Assembly (NCBI GenBank): GCA_028015205.1
Contig: CM051516.1
Coordinates: forward strand, 60,082,230-60,146,229
Direction: 5' to 3'
DNA from: Mytilisepta virgata
Taxonomy: Eukaryota; Mollusca; Bivalvia; Mytilida; Mytilidae
DNA length: 64,000 nt
Shown: piece by piece, positions 1 through 12,000 of the stretch
How positions within the stretch are numbered: the stretch's first letter is position 1
Layout: each line of letters begins with the position of its first letter
Notes under the pieces: generated by a model
The model's input: the letters and a program-made list of their open reading frames with translations, nothing else
Databases searched by the model: none
Told to the model about the DNA's origin: nothing
Made by a program: the position numbers and the translations under genes

Positions 1-60
1 TCTGTAGTTCAGATTGCATTGGGCCAGAATTTTATTTTGAAAATTCCAAGTGTCATCCAC
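1..60 (+). CDS. Array exon copy 0 (3' part only)
   Basis: The last 60 bp of a module exon run off the left edge and are followed by a good donor (gtaagt). It encodes the end of the module through Cys-His-Pro. Downstream intron sequence matches that after copies 2 and 4 (C-like subtype). Confidence 0.9.
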
Positions 61-3000
61 GTAAGTAACGGAATAAGATGTGGGCTTCTCTTTCAATCTA
101 GAACACCATATCTAAATATATTTCATGTCAATCTGTTAATTATCTGTCCGAGTCTTTTAAATCTGATTTTGGCATGATTGAGCCGATCTAAACTATTAAA
201 TGATATCGTCAAACTATCTAAGGTAAAGCTGCAAAATACTGAGCAAGTTCAATAACTGTTTCATTATTATAAATAATGACCTTAAATACCACTAACCTAA
301 TTACCAATAATACTCTGGGTAAATAAGGTGGAATCCGGCTATGCATAATGGCGATACACCTTGGAATCAATTTCATAAAAAAAACTGAAAATTCCTCCAC
401 TATCGAAATTATAATACTTTTATTTGTTGGAATGTTATAGAAATCATCATAGTAATTATTATGAAATATTCTTTCTGATTTTTACACGCCTTGGACTTTT
501 TCTTACAGGGGGATATTATGGAGAACCATGCTCATCTTCTTTTGGACACACATCCTGCTATGACAACCTAGCATGTGTAAATGACCTCTGTAGTTCAGAT
601 TGCATTGGGCCAGAATTTTATTTTGAAAACTCCAAGTGTCATCCGCGTAAGTAACGGAATAAGATGTGGATTTTTGCCTTTGTTTTTGGAACAGAAATTA
701 CCGAAAATATTGGATGTCAATCTGTTAATTCCCCGTTAGAGTCTGTGATATCTGATTGTTGGCCTTATAGAGCCGATTTCAATTCCAAAGTACAGAGAAA
801 TCAGTCTGTGGAGAACGGCAATAATACCTAACAAGAGGCCAATGGCCACGTGGCTCTCCGGTATTTTCATTTTAATCTTACCATTTCCACACACATGCTT
901 TTGAAGAAAGCAATTAATTTTTGTTATGAAGGTACTATATCTAGTTTTTACGTGATATTCTCTATGCAAGTTGCAAAACACTGCACAACACCGTTAAACA
1001 AAGAGATCTCAAGTATCTATTTTTACCTAAAAATTGAGCATGCTCAATAATATATACACTCCGCCTTCACAGATAAATCTTATTTACCCCTGAAGCTCTC
1101 ATGTGTATATATTTACCCAAATATCATTAGATATCTTCCTAAAACTTTAATCCGTATGAGTGTCATTCAAATCTTTGATTGCTTTCTATATGCTGCAGAA
1201 ACCAATTTTCAGCTTACATAATCATTCACGACTGTTGTGTATGTATAATTTACAAGATTAATAGGTGATCCATTTGTTTCTCTTATCGACATTCAGCCGG
1301 TGCAACTTTAATTATATGTCAAGGACTTTAACTGTTTTGTTACAATGGTGTATAATGGGAATATAGGTCATTACAAAATTTCGCATTCCACACCTGTAAA
1401 ACTAGATTTGAAAAAAGCATGCACAACTTCAGCCCAAATACTGAATGCATCCAAATGCACAATTTGCAGTAAGTTACCGTTTTGGAGATCTCGAGCTCAC
1501 AAAATCACGAAAATTCTGCTACCCACAGCATAAGGCTCTCGGACCTATGGTCCAGAGAGCCAGAAAATCAATTGCAAGAATATGATAAGAGCACTGCATT
1601 AATGTCATTATAATACATTTATTTGTATGAATCATAGAAATCATGATGATATTAATTATCATGAAAAATATTTCCCTTTTTTGGGTTTTTTTTTATCGTT
1701 TGGCCTTTTCCTTACTGGGGGATATTACGGAGAACCATGTTCATCATCTTTTGGACACACATCCTGTTATGAAAACTTAACATGTGTAAATGACCTCTGT
1801 AGTTCAGATTGCATTGGGCCAGAATTTTATTTTGAAAATTCCAAGTGTCATCCACGTAAGTAACGGAATAAGATTTGGGTTTCTCTTTCAATCTAGAACA
1901 CCATATCTAAATATATTTCATGTCAATCTGTTAATTATCTGTCAGAGTCTTTTAAATCTGATTTTGGCATGATTGAGCCGATCTAAACTATTAAATGATA
2001 TCGTCAAACTATCTAAGGTAAAGCTGCAAAATACTGAGCAAGTTCAATAACTGTTTCATTATTATAAATAATGACCTTAAATACCACTAACCTAATTACC
2101 AATAATACTCTGGGTAAATAAGGAGGAATCCGGCTATGCATAATGGCGATACACCTTGGAATCAATTTCATAAAAAAAACTGAAAATTCCTCCACTATCG
2201 AAATTATAATACTTTTATTTGTTGGAATGTTATAGGAATCATCATAGTAGTTATTATGAAATATTCTTTCTGATTTTTACACGCCTTGGACTTTTTCTTA
2301 CAGGGGGATATTATGGAGAACCATGCTCATCTTCTTTTGGACACACATCCTGCTATGACAACCTAGCATGTGTAGATGACCTCTGTAGTTCAGATTGCAT
2401 TGGGCCAGAATTTTATTTTGAAAACTCCAAGTGTCATCCGCGTAAGTAACGGAATAAGATGTGGATTTTTGCCTTTGTTTTTGGAACAGAAATTACCGAA
2501 AATATTGGATGTCAATCTGTTAATTCCCCGTTAGAGTCTGTGATATCTGATTGTTGGCCTTATAGAGTCGATTTCAATTCCGAAGTACAGAGAAATCAGT
2601 CTGTGCACAACGGCAATAATACCTAAAAATCAATTGGATAAGAGCACTTCATTAATGTCATTATAATACATTTATTTGTATGAATCATAGAAATCATGAT
2701 GATATTAATTATCATGAAAAATATTTCCCTTTTTTGGGTTTTTTGTTTTATCGTTTGGCCTTTTTTCTTACAGGGGGATATTACGGAGAACCATGTTCAT
2801 CATCTTTTGGACACACATCCTGCTATGACAACTTAACATGTGTAAATGACCTCTGTAGTTCAGATTGCATTGGGCCAGAATTTTATTTTGAAAATTCCAA
2901 GTGTCATCCACGTAAGTAACGGAATAAGATTTGGGTTTTTCTTTCGATCTAGAACACCATATCTAAATATATTTCATGTCAATCTGTTAATTATCTGTCA

Positions 3001-6000
3001 GAGTCTTTTAAATCTGATTTTGGCATGATTGAGCCGATCTAAACTATTAAATGATATCGTCAAACTATCTAAGGTAAAGCTGCAAAATACTGAGCAAGTT
3101 CAATAACTGTTTCATTATTATAAATAATGATCTTAAATACCACTAACCTAATTACCAATAATACTCTGGGTAAATAAGGTGGAATCCGGCTATGCATAAT
3201 GGCGATACACCTTGGAATCAATTTCATAAAAAAAACTGAAAATTCCTCCACTATCGAAATTATAATACTTTTATTTGTTGGAATGTTATAGAAATTATCA
3301 TAGTAATTATTATGAAATATTCTTTCTGATTTTTACACGCCTTGGACTTTTTCTTACAGGGGGATATTATGGAGAACCATGCTCATCTTCTTTTGGACAC
3401 ACATCCTGCTATGACAACCTAGCATGTGTAAATGACCTCTGTAGTTCAGATTGCATTGGGCCAGAATTTTATTTTGAAAATTCCAAGTGTCATCCGCGTA
3501 AGTAACAGAATAAAATGGGGGTTTGCTATTTATTTGTAGAACAGAATTTCTAAATATTTTTCATGTTAATCTTTTAATTATCTTTTAAATATGATTTTGG
3601 CCTTACATGTATAAAGCCGATTTATATTCCTGAAAAATATCGTCAATCTATCCAAGGCAAAGCTGCATATAGGAAAATACTGAGCAAGTTTAATAATTGT
3701 TTTATTATGCTAAATAATCGCATTCATGCCATCAACCGAATTACCAGTAATACTCTGGGTAAACTCATTTATTCAACGATGGGGGCAAACACTCACTTTA
3801 GTCATTAAATGTTTAATGGAACGAAGATGGGGAAAAAATACACAAATTTGGACGTAAGGAGTCTTTTCAGACCAAATGTAAACATAAATGTAGAAGATAA
3901 AACAAAACATTCATCATGTTCTATAGTCAAAGTCAATGTCATTTCACAAAAGTAAGGTGGAATCCGGCTATGCATATTGTCGATACACCTTGGAATCAAT
4001 TTCATCAAAAACCTGAAAATAACCCCACCAATGAAATCAAATTACCTGTATTAGTTGGAAGGTTATAGAAATCATGATTATAGTAATTACCATGAAATAT
4101 CTCTTGACCTTTTTCTTACAGGGGGATACTATGGAGAACCGTGCTCATCTTCTTTTGGACACGGATCCTGCTATGACAACTTAACATGTGTAAATGACCT
4201 CTGTAGTTCAGATTGCATTGGGCCAGAATTTTATTTTGAAAACTCCAAGTGTCATCCGCGTAAGTAACCGAATAAGTTGTGGATTTTTTCCTTTCTTTTT
4301 GGAATAGAACGTGTCGGAAATATTGGATGTCAACCTGTTAATAACCTGTTAGAGTCTGTGAAAGCTGCTTTTTTTGCCTTGTAGGACCGATTTAAGTTTC
4401 GAAATGTTATTGTCAAACAATCTAAGGCCAAGTTGTGTATAGGACGATACTGACTTCATTTAATAAAGGTTTTATTATGGTAAAGAAACCCCTCGATGCC
4501 ATCAGCTTGATTACAAGAAATGCTCTGAGTAAATTTATTAATTGACCGATGGGGCGGAAACTCGGCGAACGCATTAGAATTCAATCAAGCAGCGATGGAT
4601 GAAACACGCACAGATTAGAACGTAAAACTTCTTTTCAGATCTATTTAGTCAGTTCTGAGGTAAGAATAAATGTTGGAAATACAGGAAACATTCATATTAT
4701 ATTTATTTATCTTGGCTTAATTTGTTTTGTGTGGCCTTATAACATGTATAATATGCTTACATAATACTTATTGTTGTTTACCAAATAATCTTATTACTGT
4801 GCAGTTTAGAAATCAATTGAACAATCATAGATACTGATGGAATGATTAGAACTTTCTATTTGACTTACATAATAATTCTAGAATGATCATAATATACGTT
4901 GTGGAAATCAAACTTCTACCATATTCTACAAGTTTCCGTTCTACAGTTTCTACGAGTTTCCCTTCTACAGTCTTCTAGAGATTTCCATGACAACTATATA
5001 TATACGGACACTAAGGTTAGACTTTCAGATCAGACATTAACATTCTTGTGTTCTCAGATGTTGGATTGACACACCTTATTCACGTTAACTACATCATACT
5101 AGATTGTGACTTATTGGACATAATATTTCGTTTGGGTTCCTGCAACAGTGACGAGAAGAATTCCGGATAAAGAAAAGACAAAAGGATCAGACATATATTT
5201 AAACAGTTAAGTTGACATTTCAATTTGTATAATATTTCTTGTAAATTTGTGTATAATAAATCTTGTTAAATTTTATTATTGATTTGTGTCTTTTGTTGGC
5301 TACAATTCAAAGGTGATTTCTGATCTTAACAGAAATTGGGGGCTCGTCTGAGGGATAACATTAATATCTTATTAAAAAATTTTCTGCATTTTTATTAGAA
5401 TAAGCCAACAAAATTCTACAAAATGGCATTTGATGCTGGTAAATTTTTGAAAACGCCAGACATGAAAGGGTTTGATAAACTATTAAAGAAAAAGAAGAAT
5501 TAGTGTTGCTTGCTAAACATCTACAAATAGATTTTAGAGGATCTATGAGAAAACAAATTATAAAAAAATTGGTAATAGACAATTTAGTTGACTCAGTTTA
5601 GGTCGAAAATGTTGATGCTTTCAAATTAAAACAGCTTGAATTAGAACATGAACTTAAATTAAAACAATTGGAAAAAGAAGAAAGACAGGCAGAACTTGAA
5701 ATGAGGGAAAGGTTAGAGATGGAGAAAATATAAATGGAAATGATCAAAGTAGGAAGCAACATTAATTATGGGTCAAAATCAGAACATTTTGATGCAGCAA
5801 GAATTATACGTTTGGTTCCCAAATTTTGTGAAAAAAATGTTGATAAATTTTTTCCACAGTTTGAGAAAATTTCTCAAAATTTGAATTGGCCAAAGCCTTA
5901 TTGGACTACAATGCTGTAAAGTGTTTTTGAGGGCAAGGCCGCTGAAATTTACTCAGCACTTTCTTCAGAAAAAAGTTCTGATTATGACACTGTTAAACAG

Positions 6001-9000
6001 GAAGTTTTGAAATCTTAAGAGCTAGTGCCGGAAGCATATAGACAGAAATTTAGGTCTTATAAAAAGTTTGAATCACAAACCTATTTTGAATTTGCTAGGG
6101 AGATCTATTTGATAAATGGCTTACATCAAAGAAAATAGATAACAATTTTGATAAAATAAGACAATTAATGTTATTAGAACAGTTCAAGCAGTGTGTTAAT
6201 TTAAACTTAAAAACATATTTAGATGACAAAACTGTTGAGACATTGCAAGGTGCAGCTGTTGTTTCCGATAATTATACCCTTTCACATGAAAAAAATTTAA
6301 AAGGTCAAAATTTTAATACTTCAAGCGGAAATTACAAAAATCCAAGTACTGTGCTTATTGTAAGAAAAATGATCACCTGATGGCTGATTGTTTTAAACTC
6401 CAGATGAAGAATGAAAGAGATAATAAGCCCAAGTCCAGTGCTTGTACGACACCCCTTGTTACCAATAAGTTGGAATGTCCTGCGAGTCAGGCTTCTAAGT
6501 CCAGTTTTTGTGATTACATGGAGGATTATAAACCCTTTTTGTCTGATGGGTTTGTTTCTATTGTTGATAATACTACTCCTCAGCCTATTAAGATTTTACG
6601 GGACACTGGAGCTTCTCAGTCTTTGTTGTTAGAAGATGTGTTGCCTTTGTCCGAGGAGACGTCCGTTGGTGCCTCAAGACACTTACTATTGTCAAAGCTT
6701 TTTTCAATTTTTTCACATTAGTAGGACTTCTTAAGTAAAATTTCATGTCAGGTTTATTTCAGCAGGTCGTTTACCAGTTAGGGATTGCTCAGTATAGATC
6801 AAGTGCTTATCATCCAGAATCTCAAGGTGCCTTAGAACGTTTTCATTAAACACTGAACAACATGATTAGAACTTTTGTCTTCAATTTGACAGGGACTGGG
6901 ATGATGGTGTTCACTTTCTACTTTTTGCGACCCGAGAGGCTGTTCAAGAATCCCTTGGTTTTAGCCCCTTTGAGGTGGTGTTTGGTCATACTGTAAGGGG
7001 ATCTTTGAAATTGGTTAAGGAAAAATGGCTTACTGAACACACTGACCTGAATCTTCTAGACTGTGTATCTAGATTTAAAGAAAAATTGTATATTGCTTGT
7101 CAAATTGCTCAGAAAAACTTAAAAACTGTACAGAATAAAATGAAAATATGGTATGATAAAGACGCCAGGCACAGAGTTTTTGAGCCTGGTGATACGGTTC
7201 TTGTATTTTTGCCAGTCCCTGGGCATCCTTTACAGGCTAAAATTGTGTTCCTTATACAATAGAGAGTAAAATCTATGATTTGAATTAAAAACTCCAGGTC
7301 GGCGTAAACAAAATAGATAGTGTCACATTAATATGTTAAAACCATATTTTGGGCGTACTAATGAAGGTGAGAGTAATCCAGTTTCCATCTTAGCCATGGT
7401 TAAATTGGAGAACGATTATGACAAACCAGATATAATTGAACCATCTTTTGATTCCAAGACTATGGAACAAACTATTAGATTGAAAAATTCAGTAATTTTG
7501 TCAAATTTAGACTCAAAACTTGCACATCTGACTTTCGATCGCAGAGAAAAATTGAAAACTTTGTATTTTCTTTTAAAAATCTTTTTCCAGATGTGTCAAA
7601 CAAAACCACTGCTGTTCGTCATGATGTTGAAGTAGGCGATGCTTCTCCAATTAAGCAACATCCTTACCGGCTGAATCCACTTAAACTTGATTTTATGAGA
7701 CAAGAAATTAGATATATGCTTTATCTAGATCTTATTAAAACACTGTATACCTACTATATATTTTTGTATATATTGTTCATGCAAAGTTCTTGTTACATTC
7801 CAACTTCTTTTAAGGGGGGAGATGTTATGATATTGTAATTATTATATTTATTTATCTTGGTCTAATTTTTTTGTGTGGCCTTATAACATGTATAATATGC
7901 TTACATAATACTTATAGTTGTTTACCAAATAATTTTATAACTGTGCAGTTTAGAAATACTGGAACAATCATAGATACTGATGGAATGATTAGAACTTTCT
8001 ATTTGGCTTCCATAATAATTCTAGAATGATCATAATATACGATGTGTAATTCAAACTTCTACCGTATTCTAGAAATTTCCGTTCTGCAGTTTCTACGAGT
8101 TTCCCTTCTACAGTCTTCTAGAGATTTCCGTGACAACTATATATATATATATGTATATATATATATAAATATATATATGGACACTAAAGTTAGACTTTCA
8201 GATCAGACATTAACATTCTTGTTTTCTCAGATCTTGGATTGACACACTTATTCACGGTAACTGTTTAACATCATACTAGATTGTGATTTATTGAACATAA
8301 TATTCTGTTTGGATTCCCGTAACAGTGACGAGACGAATTCTGGATAAGGAAAGACTAAAGGATCAGACATATATTTAAACAGTTAAGTTGACATTTCAAT
8401 TTGTATAATATTTCTTGTAAACTTGTGTATAATAAATTTTGTTAAATTTTATTATTGATTTGTGTCTTTTTTTGGCTACAATTCAAATGTGATTTCTGGC
8501 TGTAACAATGTTCAAAAGTTCACTCCACTGCGAACATGAAAAAAGTAAAGAGAAATCAATCTGTGCACAACGGCAATAATCCCTAAAAATCAATTGCAGG
8601 AAAATGATAAGAGCACTGCACTAATGTCATTATAATCATTTATTTGTATGAATCATATAGAAATCATGATGATATTAATTATCATGAAAAATATTTCTGT
8701 TTTTTTTTTTTTTTTTTTTTGATCGTTTGGCCTTATCCTTACAGGGGGATATTATGGAGAACCATGCTCATCATCATTTGGACACACATCCTGCTATGAC
8801 AACTTAACATGTGTAAATGACCTCTGTAGTTCAGATTGCATTGGGCCAGAATTTTATTTTGAAAATTCCAAGTGTCATCGACGTAAGTAACAAGGAATAA
8901 GATTTGCGTTTTTTCTTTATTTTGGAACAGAATTTCTAAATGTGTTTCATGTCAATCTGTTAATTATCTGTCAGAATCTTTTAAATATGATTTTGGCCTT

Positions 9001-12000
9001 ATTGGGTCCATTTAAATTCCTAAAATATATCGTACAACTATCTATGGTCAAGCTACTTATAGGAAAATACTGAGCCAGTTTAATAACTGTTTTATTATGC
9101 TTAAGAATCACGTTTATGTCATCAATCTAATTCCCAGTAATACTATCTGTAAATTCATTAATTCAGCGATGGGGGCAAACACTCAGTGAAGGCATTTAAT
9201 ATTTAATGAAACGAAGATGGATAAAAGATATACAGATTTGAAAGTAAGAGGTCTTTTCACATCAAATGTTAAAATAAATGTCGAAGATAAAACAAACATT
9301 CACAATGATGTAAAATCAAAGTAAATGTCATTTCACAAAATTAAGGTGGAATTTCTCTATGCACAATGGCGATACACTTTGGAATCAATTTCATGGAAAA
9401 ACTGAAAATAACTCCACCAATAAAATTATAATACTTTTATTTGTTGGAAGGTTATAGATATGATGAAAACAATTATTATGAAATATTCTTTCCGATATTA
9501 GCATCCCTTTGGCCTTTCTCTTACAGGGGGATATTATGGAGAACCATGTTCATCTTCTTTTGGACACGCATCTTGCTATGACAACTTGGCATGTGTAAAT
9601 GACCTCTGTAGTTCAGATTGCATTGGGCCAGAATTTTATTTTGAACACTCCAAGTGTCATCCGCGTAAGGAACCGAATAAGATGTGGGGTCTCTATTTAA
9701 TTTTAGAACAGAATTTCTAAATATTTTCATGTCAATCTGTTAAGTATCTGTCAGAGTCTTTTAAATCTGATTTTGGCCTTATTAAGCCGATTTATATTTC
9801 TGAAAAAAATGTCGTCAAACTATCCAAGGCAAAGCTGGATAAAGGAAAAAACTGAGCAAGTTTAATAATTCTTTTATTATGCTAAAGAATCACGTGTGTG
9901 CCAACAACCTAATTACCAGTAATACTCTGGGTAAACCCAGTTATTCAACGTTATGGGCAAACACTCACTGAAGGCATTAAATATTTAATGACACGAAGAT
10001 TGAAAAAAAAATAGACAGATGTGAACGTAAGGGGTCTTTTCCGACCAAATGTAAACATAAATGTAGAAGATGAAACAAAACATTCATCGTGTTATAAAGT
10101 CAAGGTAAATGTCATTTCACAAAAATAAGGTGGAATCCGGCTATGCATATTGTCGATACACCTTGGAATCGATTTCATGAAAAACCTGAAAATAACTCCA
10201 CCAATGAAATCAAATTACCTGTATTAGTTGGAAGGTTATAGAAATCATGATAGTAATTACCATGAAATAACTCTTGACCTTTTTCTTACAGGGGGATACT
10301 ATGGAGAACCATGCTCATCTTCTTTTGGACACGCATCCTGCTATGACAACTTAACATGCGTAAATGACCTCTGTAGTTCAGATTGCATTGGGCCAGAATT
10401 TTATTTTGAAAACTCCAAGTGTCATCCGCGTAAGTGACTGAATAAGTTGTGGATTGTTTACTATCTTTTTGGAATAGAACTTGCCGAAAATATTGGATGT
10501 CAATCTGTTAATAACCTGTAAGAGTCTGTGAAAGCTGCTTAAATTTGTTTGCCTTGTAGAGCCGGTTTAAGTTCCGAAGTGTTATTTTCAAACAATCTAA
10601 GGTCAAGCTGCGTATAGGACGATACTGACTACATTTAATAAAGGTTTTATTATCAATGGTAAAGAAACCCCTCTCTGCCACCAGCCTGATTACAAGTAAT
10701 GCTCTTGGTAAATTAATTAATTGACCGATGGGACGGACACTCGGTGAACGCATTAGATATGCAATCAAACAGCGACGGGTGAAAAAGGCACAGATTAGAA
10801 CGTAAAACTTCCTTTCAGATCTATCTAATCAGTTCTAAGGCGAAAATAAACCTTGGAATTACAGCATGTACAGGTAACATTTATAATGTTTAAAAGTTCA
10901 CTCCACTGCGAACATGAAATAAGTATAGAGAAATCAATCTGTGCACAACGGCAATAACCCCTAATAATCAATTGCAGGAAAATGATGAGAGCACTGCACT
11001 AATGTCATTATAATACAATTATTTGTATGAATCATATAGAAATCATGATGATATTAATTATCATGGAAAATATTTGTTTTTTTCCTTACAGGGGGATATT
11101 ATGGAGAACCATGCTCATCTTCTTTTGGACACGCATCCTGCTATGACAACCTAACATGTGTAAATGACATCTGTAGTTCAGATTGCATTGGGCCAGAATT
11201 TTATTTTGAAAATTCCAAGTGTCATCCACGTAAGTAACGTAAATAAGATGTTTGTTTTTTCTGTATTTTTTTAACAGAATTTCTAAATGTGTTTCATGTC
11301 AATCTGTTAATTATTTGTCAGAATCTTTTAAATATGATTTTGGCCTTATTGAGTCCATTTAAATTCCTAAAATATATCGTACAACTATCCATGGTCAAGC
11401 TGCTTATAGGAAAATACTGAGCCAGTTTAATAACTGTTTTATTATGCTTAAGAATCACGTTTATTACATCAATCTAATTACCAGTAATACTATCTGCAAA
11501 TTCATTAATTCATCGAACGGGGCAAACACTCAGTGAAGGCATTTAATATTTAATGAAACGAAGATGAATAAAGATATACAGATTTGAAAGTAGGAGGTCT
11601 TTTCACATCAAATGTAAAAATAAATGTCGAAGATAAAACAAACAGTCATAATGATGTAAAATCAAAGTAAATGTCATTTCACAAAAATAACGTGGAATTC
11701 TGCTATGCACAATGTCGATACACTTTGGAATCAATTTCATGAAAAAAACTGAAAATAACTCCACCAATGAAATTATAATACTTTTATTTGTTGGAAGGTT
11801 ATCGAAATCATGATAGTAATTATCATGAAATATTTTTTCTGATTTTTGCACCCCCTCGACTTTTTCTTACAGGGGGATATTATGGAGAACCATGCTCATC
11901 TTCTTTTGGACACGCATCCTGCTATGACAACCTAACATGTGTAAATGACCTCTGTAGTTCAGATTGCATTGGCCCAGAATTTTATTTTGAAAACTCCAAG

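Larger units (their letters stand above)
4694..8507 (+). mobile_element. Ty3/Gypsy LTR retrotransposon, internally deleted (Gmr1-like gene order)
   Basis: Two direct LTR copies (about 4694-5331 and 7823-8507) flank degraded gag, protease, integrase and RT pieces in that order, inserted in the intron after array exon 6. Flanking host sequence (acattcat / atgttcaaaag) rejoins to the usual intron sequence. Multiple stops and frameshifts make it non-coding as a whole. Integrase before RT is the order known for the Gmr1 clade of Gypsy elements. Confidence 0.88.

Noticed and set aside
2013..2195. Repeated ~60-65-residue minus-strand open frames in many array introns
   Set aside because: They are the reverse of conserved intron sequence and recur only because the unit is duplicated; no start context, splice fit or homology.
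5361..5582. Minus-strand open frame over the Gypsy gag region
   Set aside because: Antisense to recognisable gag sequence, with no support of its own.
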